From Sva-07 sp963716235 (lineage in GTDB: Bacteria; Actinomycetota; Acidimicrobiia; Acidimicrobiales; Ilumatobacteraceae): a DNA stretch of 64,000 bases. This document shows positions 1 through 8,555 of this stretch, one piece after another. Within the stretch, counting starts at the first letter, position 1, and every line of letters starts with the position of its first letter. The position numbers and the translations under genes are program-made. The stretch is taken from assembly GCA_963716235.1 (NCBI GenBank), contig CAVQTE010000014.1:95807-159806 (forward strand). Direction: 5' to 3'. Under the pieces are notes generated by a model. That model worked only from the letters and a program-made list of their open reading frames with translations. It did not search any database and had not been told where the DNA came from.

Positions 1-513
1 TTGACTGGCGGCAGTGCTCCGAAGCCGGCGCGTCCGGAGTTCCTGATCGTCATCGACGCCGACACCACCGCCCCGGCTGGCCCGTCCGCGGAGTTCTCGA
101 TCCCTGTCGAGGTCCCTTGGCGGGTGCTCGCCGACCTGGCCGGTGACGCCGACGTCCACACCGTGGTGGTGCGCAATGGCGTGGTGTTGCACGCGCCCGG
201 CAAGCTCGACCTCGGCCGGAGCACCCGGTTGGCAAACCGGGCCCAACGCCGAGCACTCCGAGGCCTGTACGCCACCTGCGCCATCCCCGGGTGTCACGTC
301 CACTTCGATCGATGCAAGTTGCATCACGTCATCTGGTGGCGACACGGAGGCCGTACCGACCTCGACAACATCCTGCCGGTGTGCGTTCGGCACCACCACA
401 AGATCCACGACGCCGGCTGGACCATCGATCTCGGACCCGACCGACAACTCACCATCCGATACCCCGACGGCACCATCCAGACCACCGGACCACCCACGAT
501 CCGCGCCGCCTGA
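1..513 (+). CDS. DUF222/HNH endonuclease domain protein, 3' part only
   Basis: The reading frame is open at the window edge, so this is probably the C-terminal 170 residues of a longer protein. The N-terminal DUF222 helical region lies outside the window. An HNH nuclease module is visible at about residues 92-137: a CAIPGC zinc-type pair, then LHHVIWWRHGG, a TDLDN segment and a final VRHHHKIH. It matches the same region of the full-length paralogue at 53265-54620, sharing ANRAQRRALRG just before the HNH. Such genes are multicopy in actinobacteria and often behave as mobile or repetitive units; their substrate is not established. The TTG at base 1 is coincidental rather than a supported start. 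Confidence 0.85.
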   Translation: MTGGSAPKPARPEFLIVIDADTTAPAGPSAEFSIPVEVPWRVLADLAGDADVHTVVVRNGVVLHAPGKLDLGRSTRLANRAQRRALRGLYATCAIPGCHVHFDRCKLHHVIWWRHGGRTDLDNILPVCVRHHHKIHDAGWTIDLGPDRQLTIRYPDGTIQTTGPPTIRAA

Positions 514-545
514 CGTCGGGACCGGCACCGTGTGACGCACGACGT

Positions 546-1334
546 ATGGTGACGTGCGTGGCGACCATTGATCGATTGCTCTCGCTCGCTGCCGGGGTAT
601 GCCCGGAGACAGCGCCGGCCGACTTCGTTGCCGCGTGTGCGACTGCGGGCTGGGACGCGTGCGGCATTTGGTACGACGCCGCAACGTGGAACGACGCGGT
701 GGCCACCGAAGTACGCCGTCGGCTCGACGACACCGGGCTGATCGCACTCGACATGGAACCGATCTTCGTCACCCCGGACGGCGACCACGGCGACGCCATG
801 ATCGAGGCAGCCGCGACGGTCGGCGCGCGCAATCTCCTGGTCGTCTCCCGGGGCGGCGACGACGAGCAGTTCGCCGACCGCTTCGGCGACCTGTGCGACC
901 TCGCCGCCGTGCACGGCATCGGCTGCAGCCTCGAGTTCATGCGGTTCATGTCGGTGCGCGATCTTCCCCAGGCGCTCGCCGTGCTCGATCTCGTGAACCG
1001 GCCGAACGCAGGGGTCCTCATCGACAACCTCCACCTCGCTCGAACCGGCGGCACGGTCGCCGATGTCGCAGCGATCTCCGCGGATCGACTTCCCTACCTC
1101 CAGCTCTGCGATGCACCCGCCGAAGCTCCCGACGAGCTGGTCGTCGAGGCGCTCGACGGGCGGCTCCTCCTCGGCGAAGGTCATCTCCCCATCGCCGAAC
1201 TCGTGGAGGTGCTCCCGCCTCGCACGGCACTGTCGATGGAGGTTCGCTCCGCCGCACTCCGCTCAGCGTTCCCCGATCCGGCCGACCGCGCCCGCGAGGT
1301 GCTGCGCACGACCCTCCACCACCTCCAGCGATGA
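546..1334 (+). CDS. Sugar phosphate isomerase/epimerase-like TIM-barrel protein
   Basis: A 262-residue protein of the xylose-isomerase-like TIM-barrel type (AP endonuclease 2 family). Supporting segments are the early WDACGIWYDAATW, GARNLLVVSRGGDD, IGCSLEFMRF, GVLIDNLHLARTGG and YLQLCDAPAEAP, which follow the usual order of barrel strands carrying metal-binding Glu, Asp and His residues (LEFM, DNLH, QLCDA). The likely reaction is isomerisation or epimerisation of a sugar-like or cyclic polyol compound, but the substrate cannot be read from sequence. ATG 546 is taken as start because the open frame further upstream reads through the HNH gene in another frame. GTG 555 is an alternative. The stop codon lies inside an inverted repeat (1329-1369). 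Confidence 0.8.
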   Translation: MVTCVATIDRLLSLAAGVCPETAPADFVAACATAGWDACGIWYDAATWNDAVATEVRRRLDDTGLIALDMEPIFVTPDGDHGDAMIEAAATVGARNLLVVSRGGDDEQFADRFGDLCDLAAVHGIGCSLEFMRFMSVRDLPQALAVLDLVNRPNAGVLIDNLHLARTGGTVADVAAISADRLPYLQLCDAPAEAPDELVVEALDGRLLLGEGHLPIAELVEVLPPRTALSMEVRSAALRSAFPDPADRAREVLRTTLHHLQR

Positions 1335-1369
1335 GCCAAAGGACCGAATACAGGGCGCTTCGCTCATCG
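1329..1369. repeat. Intergenic inverted repeat, copy 1 (degenerate)
   Basis: Begins CGATGAGC and ends GCTCATCG (8-bp perfect arms) with a 25-base interior. It contains the TGA stop of the upstream gene and lies before the convergent P450 gene. It belongs to a four-member family in this window (also 1391, 18359, 46027). Its inner stem is the most decayed of the four. Confidence 0.75.
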
Positions 1370-1390
1370 GCACCGTCAGCGCATCCCCTG

Positions 1391-1431
1391 CGATGAGCGA
1401 ACGGACCGCATACGGGGCCGTTGGCTCATCG
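1391..1431. repeat. Intergenic inverted repeat, copy 2
   Basis: Same family as 1329-1369. The arms CGATGAGCGAACGG and CCGTTGGCTCATCG pair except for one mismatch. With copy 1 it fills the space between two convergent genes, so a bidirectional transcription terminator is a reasonable reading. There is no T-run, so a classic intrinsic terminator is not proven. Confidence 0.75.
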
Positions 1432-1441
1432 GCGAACCGGA

Positions 1442-2632
1442 TCAGCGGCGGACGGTCCAGCGGATCGGCAACGTCGTCAAACCGCGCAGCACGAACGGCT
1501 CGTTGACCGCCACGTCGCCCGTGCGTTCGACCGTCTCGAATCGTTCGATCATCAACCGCAGCGCGACCGCCCCCTCCCGGCGGGCCAAGGCTGCGCCGAT
1601 GCAGTGGTGCACGCCCCAACCGAACGCCAGGTGCGACCTGGAGCCCGGCCCGAATCGGTCGAGCCGGATCGAGTCGGGGTCGTCGAACACCTCGGGATCA
1701 CGGTTCGCCGACGCGAAGAGCACCTGCATCCGGGAACCCGCTGGCAGGATCTCGTCACGGACCGTGCTCGGCTCGGGGTTCGTTCGGAACAGACCTTGCA
1801 CCGGCGAGTCGAACCGCAGGAACTCCTCCACCGCGGAGGGAATCAACTCCGGGTTCGACCGCAGTTGGGTCACCAGCTCCGGTTGCTCGATCAACCGGTA
1901 GAGCATCAGCGAGATGAGACTCGCCGTCGTCTCGTGCCCCGCAACGAGGAGCTGCTGGCTGAGCCGGCGAACCTCGTGATGGGTCAGCCCGCCATCGATC
2001 TCGGCGAGCGCCATCACCGACAGCACGTCATCGGGAAGCGCGTCGCCGCGTTCGTGCGCGGCAATACGATCGGCAACCAGTTGATCCACGAGTGCGAAGA
2101 TCTCGCGGTTCGCGGCCTCGGCCTTCGCGTGATCGCCACCGCCGAGGAAGTTGACGATGTCGTCGGACCATCGACCGAAGTCGTCCCGTCGATCCCGCGG
2201 CACACCGAGCAGCGCGGCGATCACGACCGCCGGGAACGGGAAGGCGAACAGTGGCACGAAGTCACCCTCGCCGTCCTCCCCGAACGCCCGGGTCCACAGG
2301 TCGTCGGCGATCTCGTCCACGTCATCGTCGAGGCGAGCGAGCGCGGCCGGCCGGAACGTGTCCTGCAGGATCCGGCGATGACGGCGGTGGTCGGGATCGT
2401 CGGTCGTGCCGAGCACACCGGGCGGTGACGGTTCGATGCCGACCCCGAACCCGTTGCGCCATTCGCTCGGGCGCATCAGGACATCGAACACATCGGCATG
2501 TCGGCTCAGCACCCAGAACGGCGGATCGTGCGACTCCTCGACGTGGAGTGGACAGCGTTCACGAAGGTGCCCGTGCCCGACGGACGGTTCGACATCGTTC
2601 GCGTGGGCGAGGTGTGAGTAGACCTCTGTCAT
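1442..2632 (-). CDS. Cytochrome P450
   Basis: A 396-residue soluble bacterial class I P450. The I-helix oxygen-activation motif AGHETT is at 231-236, the K-helix ExxR is E270-R273, and the haem loop FGWGVHHCIGAALAR has its cysteine ligand at C344. It needs a ferredoxin and a reductase, and neither is adjacent. It is the last gene of the minus-strand operon that begins at 6914, lying 39 bp after an SDR gene. Hydroxylation of a hydrophobic terpenoid, steroid or fatty compound that is then oxidised by the operon's SDRs is plausible; the substrate is unknown. The length is normal for the family. Confidence 0.95.
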   Translation of the reverse strand: MTEVYSHLAHANDVEPSVGHGHLRERCPLHVEESHDPPFWVLSRHADVFDVLMRPSEWRNGFGVGIEPSPPGVLGTTDDPDHRRHRRILQDTFRPAALARLDDDVDEIADDLWTRAFGEDGEGDFVPLFAFPFPAVVIAALLGVPRDRRDDFGRWSDDIVNFLGGGDHAKAEAANREIFALVDQLVADRIAAHERGDALPDDVLSVMALAEIDGGLTHHEVRRLSQQLLVAGHETTASLISLMLYRLIEQPELVTQLRSNPELIPSAVEEFLRFDSPVQGLFRTNPEPSTVRDEILPAGSRMQVLFASANRDPEVFDDPDSIRLDRFGPGSRSHLAFGWGVHHCIGAALARREGAVALRLMIERFETVERTGDVAVNEPFVLRGLTTLPIRWTVRR

Positions 2633-2671
2633 CGCTCCCCCCTCACTCGGAGAATCCTCCGGCCAGCATTC

Positions 2672-3454
2672 TCAGTACGGCATCGTCCCGCCGTCGACCG
2701 GGAACATGCAGCCCGTGATGTTCCGTGCTGCGTCCGAGGCGAGCAGCACGGCGACGGCGGCGACCTCCTCGACGGTGTTCGGTCGCTTGATCGCCGACTC
2801 GGAGCTGAACATGGTGATCAGAGCGTCGTAGTTCTCGAGCCCCATCGCAACGGCCGAATCGGGACCGGTCGCGCGAACGATGTCGGTCTCGATCAGCCCG
2901 GGCAGGATGGCGTTGACCGTGATGCCCAGCGTGCCGACCTCGTGAGCCGCCGCCTTCACGAGGCCGTTGACGGCGTGCTTGGTCGCGGCATAGCCGGGGA
3001 TCCCCGGCTTGCCGAGTTTGCCCTCGACCGACGACGTCACGATGACGCGGCCGGACTCGCGGTGGATCATGTGCTGCAGCGCCCGCCGCATGCCCCAGAA
3101 CACGTGGTTCAGGTTCCAGTCGACCTCGAGCTCCCACTCCTCGTCGGACATCTGGAACACCGGAGCGGTCTGCAACACGCCGCCGGAGTTCAGACAGCAG
3201 ATGTCCAACTGGCCGTAGCGCTCGATCGTGAAGTCGATCAGCCCCTCGACCGCTGCCTGTTTCGAGGCGTCACCGGCGAAGAACGCCGCGTTGTCGCCGG
3301 CAGCCATCTCGTCGAGACACTCCTGTCCCTTGGCTTCGTCGCGTCCGTTGACGACGACCTTGCCGCCTTCGGCGATGAAGGCTTCGGCCATCGCCCTGCC
3401 GATGCTGCGGGTGCCACCCGTGATGCAGGCGACCTTTCCATCAAGCTTTCCCAT
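2672..3454 (-). CDS. Short-chain dehydrogenase/reductase (tandem copy A)
   Basis: A 260-residue classical SDR with cofactor motif TGGTRSIG (12-19), catalytic Ser 141/142, Tyr155 and Lys159, and a late DGG segment. The usual NAG/NAGG after strand 4 reads NSGG here (89-92), a conservative change. ATG 3454 follows a good AGGA-containing ribosome site; the frame stays open further upstream but only through non-coding sequence of the neighbouring gene. It aligns along its whole length with the next gene (3493-4272), with catalytic residues at identical positions, so the two are a tandem duplication. The likely job is NAD(P)-dependent alcohol/ketone oxidoreduction of the operon's substrate. Confidence 0.92.
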   Translation of the reverse strand: MGKLDGKVACITGGTRSIGRAMAEAFIAEGGKVVVNGRDEAKGQECLDEMAAGDNAAFFAGDASKQAAVEGLIDFTIERYGQLDICCLNSGGVLQTAPVFQMSDEEWELEVDWNLNHVFWGMRRALQHMIHRESGRVIVTSSVEGKLGKPGIPGYAATKHAVNGLVKAAAHEVGTLGITVNAILPGLIETDIVRATGPDSAVAMGLENYDALITMFSSESAIKRPNTVEEVAAVAVLLASDAARNITGCMFPVDGGTMPY

Positions 3455-3492
3455 GACAGTTCCTTTTCCGATTCTTGGTCGTTGGGCGCGGC

Positions 3493-4272
3493 TCAGTAGG
3501 GAGCCGTGCCACCGTCGATCGAGATGAGTGATCCGGTGATGCCTGCGCCTGCCTCGGAGGCGAGCAGTGTCGCTACTGCAGCGACGTCCTCGACCTCGTT
3601 GAGACGCTTGATCGCCGATTCCTGGGCGAACATGTCGAGTAGGCCCTGGTAGTCGAGGCCCATCGACTCGGCCGCTGCCGGGCCCTCCGCCATCATGATG
3701 TCGGTCTCGATGGCACCTGGGCACAGTGCATTCACCGTGATGCCGAGTGTGCCGACCTCGTGCGCGGCGGACTTGGTCAGCCCGTTGATGGCGTGCTTGG
3801 CCACGACGTAGATCGAGATGCCGGGCTTGCCGACCTTGCCCTCGAGCGAGCTGACGCTCATGACGCGCCCGTACTGCTGGGGGATCATGTAGTGGAACGC
3901 TCGTCGCATCGTCCAGAACGTGTGCCAGAAGTTCCACACCAGCGAGTCCTGCATCGCTTCGTCGGTGAGGTCGACGATCGGGGCGTGCCCCGATGCGCCA
4001 CCGGCATTGGCGACGAGGATGTCGATCCGCCCGAAGTGATCGACCGTGCCGTCGACGATGGCCTCGCAGGACTCACGTTGCTTCACGTCGCCGGCGATGA
4101 AGTGCACTCGATCACCGGCGTCGAGGGCGGCGAGCGTCTGCTCGGCCTTGGACGGGTCGCGGCCATTGACGACGACCAGTGCTCCCTCGTCGAGGAACCC
4201 CTTCGCAATGCCGAGACCGATCCCTCGCGTTCCTCCGGTGATGCAGGCGACACGCCCGTCAAGTACTCCCAT
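3493..4272 (-). CDS. Short-chain dehydrogenase/reductase (tandem copy B)
   Basis: A 259-residue classical SDR: TGGTRGIG (12-19), NAGG (89-92), Ser141/142, Tyr155, Lys159 and C-terminal IDGGTAPY. It is paralogous to the downstream gene 2672-3454, sharing EGKxGKPGI before the catalytic Tyr, HEVGTLGITVNA after it, and an ESAIKR segment. The gap between the two is 38 bp. Keeping two close copies in one operon suggests different stereo- or regiospecificity on the same compound class (inference). It lies 84 bp after the TetR gene, which leaves room for an internal promoter. Confidence 0.92.
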   Translation of the reverse strand: MGVLDGRVACITGGTRGIGLGIAKGFLDEGALVVVNGRDPSKAEQTLAALDAGDRVHFIAGDVKQRESCEAIVDGTVDHFGRIDILVANAGGASGHAPIVDLTDEAMQDSLVWNFWHTFWTMRRAFHYMIPQQYGRVMSVSSLEGKVGKPGISIYVVAKHAINGLTKSAAHEVGTLGITVNALCPGAIETDIMMAEGPAAAESMGLDYQGLLDMFAQESAIKRLNEVEDVAAVATLLASEAGAGITGSLISIDGGTAPY

Positions 4273-4356
4273 GACAACCCTCTCATGCTCCTCGGTCGTG
4301 CGGTTCGGTCCGGCACCGTACAGCGTCGACGTCGGAGCGCCGAAGTCCGAGGGCGG

Positions 4357-4992
4357 TCACTCCGGTGGCGGCGTGAGCAGGTCGCCTCGCAGCGCCATCT
4401 TGATCGACGTGATCGCCCGCTGATGCCGGTCGGGGTCGTCGGAGACCCCATCGGTCAGGCCGATCAGGATGATGGACACGAACTCGACCATGAACTCGCG
4501 GTGCTCCGGATCGATCTCGCCGGTCTCCACGCCGGCATCGATGAGCCGCACGAAGAAGTCGTCTCGTCGTTCTGCGTGTCCGGAAAGCGAGGCGGAGATC
4601 TCAGGGTGGCGCCGCATGTCGGCACGGGTGGCGCCGATGAACGCAGCGAACGTCGGGTCGCGCTCGTTCAACTCGCGGGCGACGTCGAGGATCGCATCGA
4701 ACTTGCGCAGGAACCCTGGCGCCAGATCCGCGGCCTCGTTGAACCGGCCGTAGACACGACGCTGCACGTCCTCGTGCACGGCGAGATACAGGTCGAGTTT
4801 GGACGGGTAGTAGTAGTACAACGCTCCGGCCGTGATGCCCACGTGTGCGGCAAGGTCGCGATTCGTCGATGCGTCATAGCCTCCGGACACGAAGGCGGCC
4901 CGGGCGACGTCGAGGATGCGCTGGCGCGTCTCGGCGGAGTCGGTGTCCTTCGGACGGCCCAGCGGCCGACCGACTCGCGCAGCGCCGGCCAT
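4357..4992 (-). CDS. TetR/AcrR-family transcriptional regulator
   Basis: A 211-residue one-component regulator. After a basic tail (GRPLGRPKD) comes the TetR helix-turn-helix at about 20-65, with RQRILDVARAAF, the turn VGITAGALYYYYPSK and the helix leading into the ligand domain. The remainder is an all-helical ligand-binding and dimerisation domain. It starts 3 bp after the stop of the upstream SDR and is clearly co-transcribed. It is one of three TetR genes in the window and a candidate to bind the shared palindrome found at 6951, 9188, 31065 and 41963. Which TetR binds which site is not decided by sequence. Confidence 0.92.
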   Translation of the reverse strand: MAGAARVGRPLGRPKDTDSAETRQRILDVARAAFVSGGYDASTNRDLAAHVGITAGALYYYYPSKLDLYLAVHEDVQRRVYGRFNEAADLAPGFLRKFDAILDVARELNERDPTFAAFIGATRADMRRHPEISASLSGHAERRDDFFVRLIDAGVETGEIDPEHREFMVEFVSIILIGLTDGVSDDPDRHQRAITSIKMALRGDLLTPPPE

Positions 4993-4995
4993 CGT

Positions 4996-5784
4996 TCAGG
5001 TCTCCGCCGGCCGGTACTGGTGTGTCCGGTGGGTTCGACCCCCGGCGACGAGGATGAGCTGGCCGGTCACCCACGACGCAGCGTCCGACACCAGATACAG
5101 CACGGCACCGGCGATGTCGTCGGGCCGACCGATCCGGCCCAGCGGGATCCCGGCCGCGATCGCCTCGTGCTGGCCGTCGGTGCCGAGGACCTCCGAGAAC
5201 GCCTCCGTCGCAACGGGGCCGGGGGCAACCGTGTTGACCCGGATGTCGGGCGCCAGCTCCAACGCCAGTGTCTCGGTGAGGTTGTTCATCCCCGCCTTCG
5301 CCGCGGCGTAGGGGCCGGTGAACGGCGATCCGCGCATCCCGGCACCCGAGCTGATGTTGACGATCGAGCCGCCCGGACCCATCCGCTTGGCCGCCGCCTT
5401 GCAGCCCTGGAACGCCGAGGTGAGGTTCAGTTCGAGCTGCGAACGGAAGATCTCGTCGGGGGTGTCGATCAGCGTGCGCGTCGTCTTCTCATCCGATCCG
5501 CCGACGTTGTTCACCCAGATGTCGATGCGACCGAACCGTTCCATCGTCTGGTCGGCAAGCGACTCGGACAGATCGCGAATGTCGCCGGCGACGATGAGCG
5601 CCTGCCGCCCACGTTCCTCGACACCCTTGGCTGTGATCTCGAGGTCGGACATCCGGCGAGCGTTCAGCACGACGTCACACCCGGCGTCAGCGAGACCCCA
5701 GGCGATCGCCCGGCCGATGCCCTGGCCGGAGCCCGTCACGACGGCAACGCGTCCGGAGAGGTCGAATCGGTCGAGCAGGTTCAT
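4996..5784 (-). CDS. Short-chain dehydrogenase/reductase
   Basis: A 262-residue SDR when started at ATG 5784; a GTG three codons upstream (5793) is possible. Cofactor motif TGSGQGIG is at 17-24, NNVGG replaces NNAGG at 92-96, and catalytic Ser145/146, Tyr159 and Lys163 are present. The NAR segment after strand 2 suggests NADP use (inference). Its closest relative in the window is the SDR at 36768-37547: both have LDRF(A/D)L at the N-terminus and the AGCDVVL(N/T)ARR block. It is translationally close to the TetR gene behind it (3 bp). Confidence 0.92.
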   Translation of the reverse strand: MNLLDRFDLSGRVAVVTGSGQGIGRAIAWGLADAGCDVVLNARRMSDLEITAKGVEERGRQALIVAGDIRDLSESLADQTMERFGRIDIWVNNVGGSDEKTTRTLIDTPDEIFRSQLELNLTSAFQGCKAAAKRMGPGGSIVNISSGAGMRGSPFTGPYAAAKAGMNNLTETLALELAPDIRVNTVAPGPVATEAFSEVLGTDGQHEAIAAGIPLGRIGRPDDIAGAVLYLVSDAASWVTGQLILVAGGRTHRTHQYRPAET

Positions 5785-5808
5785 GCGGTCCACGATCGCA
5801 CAAACACC

Positions 5809-6576
5809 TCAGTCGTCGACGGCCCGGGGCAGGAACTGTCCCGTGTTGGCCGTGATCCCTCCGTCGACCGGGACGACTGCGCCGTTCACGAACGACGCGT
5901 CAACCGAGGTGAGGAACTCGATCACCGCCGCGATCTCGTCGGCCCGACCCCAGCGTTGCAGTGGGATGCGGCGACGCAGTTCGTCGTAGATCGTCGTCGA
6001 CTGGATGCGGGCGGTCATCGCGGTCTCGGTGGGTCCGGGGCAGACGGCGTTGACCGTGATGCCGTCGGCACCGAGATCGATCGCAGCCGCTCGCACGAGG
6101 TTGATCACCGCGCCCTTCGCGGTGTTGTAGGCCCACATGTTCGGATCACCGGCGATGCCGGAGGTCGACGCCGTGACGACGATGCGGCCGCCACCGCTCG
6201 CACGCAACGCCGGCGCGACGGCACGGATGCCGAGCGCAACCGCTCTCACGTTCACGGCGAGGGCCCGGTCGAAGTCCTCCATCGGGAGATCGAGCAGACC
6301 GCCACCCATCGACACGCCGGCATTGAAGACCGCCGCGTCGAGCCGCCCGAACCGTTCGGCGGCAGCGGCGACCGCAGCGGCGTTGGTGTCATCGGAGGTC
6401 ACGTCTCCCACGACGATGTGGATGCTCGCCGCATGCTCGGAGTCATGGGTCCATGCGAGCGCGTCTGCCAAGCGATCGACCGCGACGACGTACGAGCCGT
6501 GAGCGACCATCCGCTCGACCGTTGCGCGCCCGATGCCCGACGCCGCACCCGTGACGATGACGACCCTGCCGCTCAT
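5809..6576 (-). CDS. Short-chain dehydrogenase/reductase, probably NAD-dependent
   Basis: A 255-residue SDR: TGAASGIG (9-16), FNAG (84-87), Ser138, Tyr150 and Lys154, and DGGI near the C-terminus. Asp34 at the end of strand 2 (VAVDR) is the usual NAD-selecting acidic residue. Its ATG overlaps the stop of the SnoaL-like gene (ATGA), so the two are translationally coupled. It is followed after 24 bp by another SDR. The probable role is oxidation of a hydroxyl introduced by the operon's P450; the substrate is unknown. Confidence 0.92.
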   Translation of the reverse strand: MSGRVVIVTGAASGIGRATVERMVAHGSYVVAVDRLADALAWTHDSEHAASIHIVVGDVTSDDTNAAAVAAAAERFGRLDAAVFNAGVSMGGGLLDLPMEDFDRALAVNVRAVALGIRAVAPALRASGGGRIVVTASTSGIAGDPNMWAYNTAKGAVINLVRAAAIDLGADGITVNAVCPGPTETAMTARIQSTTIYDELRRRIPLQRWGRADEIAAVIEFLTSVDASFVNGAVVPVDGGITANTGQFLPRAVDD

Positions 6577-6914
6577 GGGTTCATGTAGTCCTTGTAGTAG
6601 GTGAGACGACCGTCACTCACGCGATACACACCGACGCCCTGGCGGACTCCCTTGTTGGTCGTCGCCTCCCACTGGGCCCACGCGACCGTGTCGTCACCGG
6701 CCAGCTCCACCAGGCGGAACGAGGCACCAGCCTTGGCCATCTCGGTGTTCATCATCGAGAAGAACCCGGCAATCGCATCGCCGCCCACGAACGTGCCGTA
6801 GACGGGGTCGACCACCTCGGCGTCGTCCGCGAACAGCGGCGCCAACGCGGCGTAATCACCTTCGTCCTGGATCTCCCAGAACCGTTTGATCGTGTCGTAT
6901 GCATCTCCGGCCAT
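6573..6914 (-). CDS. SnoaL-like/NTF2-fold protein
   Basis: A 113-residue single-domain protein with the SnoaL/NTF2-like pattern: an N-terminal helix (YDTIKRFWEIQDEGDYAALAPLFADDAEVVDPVYG), a middle GDAIAGFF helix and C-terminal strands WAQWEAT, GVGVYRV and LTYYKDYMNP. Members include polyketide cyclases, epoxide hydrolases, ketosteroid isomerases and non-catalytic binders, so the activity is not fixed. It is the first gene of the minus-strand operon, and its promoter region holds operator site 1. ATG 6914 is chosen because residues encoded upstream of it look non-coding and overlap the operator. Confidence 0.85.
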   Translation of the reverse strand: MAGDAYDTIKRFWEIQDEGDYAALAPLFADDAEVVDPVYGTFVGGDAIAGFFSMMNTEMAKAGASFRLVELAGDDTVAWAQWEATTNKGVRQGVGVYRVSDGRLTYYKDYMNP

Positions 6915-6950
6915 GCCGCACGGTACGACGCGCGACCGCCGACTGTCGAT

Positions 6951-6968
6951 ACTGAACGACCATTCGGT
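6951..6968. promoter_or_regulatory. Candidate TetR operator, site 1
   Basis: ACTGAACGACCATTCGGT matches 15 of 18 positions of the palindrome ACCGAACGATCGTTCGGT, a consensus I derived from four intergenic sites in this window. It sits between divergent genes, 36 bp from the SnoaL start (6914) and 53 bp from the SDR start (7022), so one dimer could control both operons. Confidence 0.6.
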
Positions 6969-7021
6969 TATGTTCGGCGGACACACAACTGCTCACCGCA
7001 TTGCGACAACAGGAGACAACC

Positions 7022-7777
7022 ATGGACCTCGGACTCACCGGCAAGAAGGCACTCATCACGGGAGCGACGAAGGGGATCGGCCGGGCGGCCGCCGAAACGC
7101 TGCTCGCCGAAGGTGCCTCCGTTGCGATCTGCGCACGCACCGCCGAGGGCGTCGACGCTGCCGTTGCGGAGCTGTCACAGCTCGGCACAGTCGTCGGCGG
7201 AGTCGTCGATGCCGCCGACAGCGACGCGTTGGTCGCGTGGGTCAACTCGTCAGCCGAGCAACTCGGCGGTCTCGACATCTACGTGCACAACACCTCCGGC
7301 AAGCCGGCGCGCTCCACCGAGGGCTGGATCAACAACTTCAACATCGATCTCATGTCGCTGATCTACGGTGCCGGCGCGGCCAGCGAGGCGCTCGCAGACG
7401 GCGGCGGATCACTGATCAGCATCGGCACGACGGCGACGGCCGAGCACTTCGGGTCGGGGTCCGGGAGCTACAGCGCCTTCAAGTCGGCCGTCACCAACTG
7501 GACGCTCGGCCAAGCCCAGGTGCTCGGAGCGAAGGGCATCCGCTGCAACGTGGTCTCACCGGGCCCGATCTTCATCGAAGGCGGCGACTGGAACATGATC
7601 AAGGACCACATGGCCGACTTCTACGCTGCGACTGCCAAGGCCCATCCCGGTGGCGAGCTCGGCACCGCGCAGGACGTCGCCGACGTCATCGCCTTCCTCG
7701 CCAGTGACCGCGCCCGTCATGTCAACGGTGTCAACGTCACCGTCGACGGAGGGTTCCTCAAGCGCGTCGACTTCTGA
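7022..7777 (+). CDS. Short-chain dehydrogenase/reductase, divergent type
   Basis: A 251-residue SDR starting at ATG 7022 with an AGGAGA ribosome site 6 bases upstream. Cofactor motif TGATKGIG is at 13-20, catalytic Tyr150 and Lys154 lie in SYSAFK, and VDGGF is near the end. The NAG motif is replaced by HNTSG (89-93), an unusual substitution that may alter active-site packing. It is the first gene of the plus-strand group divergent from the 6914-1442 operon; operator site 1 lies between them. The following ThuA gene starts one base after its stop. Confidence 0.9.
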   Translation: MDLGLTGKKALITGATKGIGRAAAETLLAEGASVAICARTAEGVDAAVAELSQLGTVVGGVVDAADSDALVAWVNSSAEQLGGLDIYVHNTSGKPARSTEGWINNFNIDLMSLIYGAGAASEALADGGGSLISIGTTATAEHFGSGSGSYSAFKSAVTNWTLGQAQVLGAKGIRCNVVSPGPIFIEGGDWNMIKDHMADFYAATAKAHPGGELGTAQDVADVIAFLASDRARHVNGVNVTVDGGFLKRVDF

Positions 7778-7778
7778 G

Positions 7779-8555
7779 ATGAGCACTCAGGACGTCACCG
7801 CCGGGAGTCGGATCGACGTGACGCTCGTTGCGGGCGGCATGTACCACGACATCGACTTCGCACGCCTGGAGTTGTTGAAGCTCCTCGGTGAGCACGAGGA
7901 ATTCCGCGTCCGGGTCCAACCCGACTACGAAGACGCCGAAGCGATCGCTGCGGGCTCGATCCTCGTCAGCTACACGTGCAACGTGCGACCGAGCGTCGAG
8001 GCGCAGCAGAAGATCCGGCAATGGGTGGAAGGCGGTGGTCGGTGGGTGGCGCTCCACGGCACGAACTCGGCGCTCGACGTCGGCACACCGCAGGGCGTCG
8101 ACTCACCGCGGGTGTTCCCTGTGTGGGCCGAGACACTCGGATCGCAGTTCGTCGCCCACCCGCCGATCGCTCCGTACCTCGTCGAACTGTCCGATGCCGA
8201 TCATTGGTTGGTGGCCGGCATCGAACCCTTCGAGACCGACGACGAGCTGTACCTGTCGGAGCACGCCGATCGTGACGCGCTGCACCCGTTGCTGCACACC
8301 GTGTGGTCGGGCGAGGCGCGGGGGTTCGTCGAGTCCGACTGGACGACCGGCCCCGATCATCACCTCGTGATGTACCTGCGCGAGCTCGGTGACGGCGCCG
8401 TGCTCTACAACACCCTCGGGCACTGCCGCGGGCACTACGACATGGTGCCGGTCGTCGACTACTACCCGAAGATCGAGCGCGGGTCGTGGGAGCAGCCGGC
8501 CTACACCGAGCTGCTGCGGCGATCTCTTCGGTGGGCTCGCGGCGCCGCCGCGTGA
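7779..8555 (+). CDS. ThuA-like domain protein
   Basis: A 258-residue protein with the ThuA (trehalose-utilisation) class-I glutamine-amidotransferase-like fold. Visible are VTLVAGGMYHD at the start, an ILVSYTC strand, WVEGGGRWVALHGTNS and the C-terminal LYNTLGHCRGHYD with a long helix at the end. The fold's nucleophile position is not clearly occupied by Cys, as is common in this family; no reaction is established for these stand-alone forms. ATG 7779 overlaps the region right behind the SDR stop. A second, more distant ThuA protein is encoded at 46061-46900, so the island carries two. Confidence 0.8.
   Translation: MSTQDVTAGSRIDVTLVAGGMYHDIDFARLELLKLLGEHEEFRVRVQPDYEDAEAIAAGSILVSYTCNVRPSVEAQQKIRQWVEGGGRWVALHGTNSALDVGTPQGVDSPRVFPVWAETLGSQFVAHPPIAPYLVELSDADHWLVAGIEPFETDDELYLSEHADRDALHPLLHTVWSGEARGFVESDWTTGPDHHLVMYLRELGDGAVLYNTLGHCRGHYDMVPVVDYYPKIERGSWEQPAYTELLRRSLRWARGAAA

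Noticed and set aside
50..1257. Several long open frames on both strands over the HNH and TIM-barrel genes
   Set aside because: High-GC shadow frames: arginine/proline-rich translations with no domain pattern, overlapping well-supported genes.
3760..6588. A 942-codon open frame on the plus strand
   Set aside because: It runs antisense to four SDR/TetR genes with clear motifs; its composition (Asp/Arg/Val/Gly-rich) is that of an antisense shadow.
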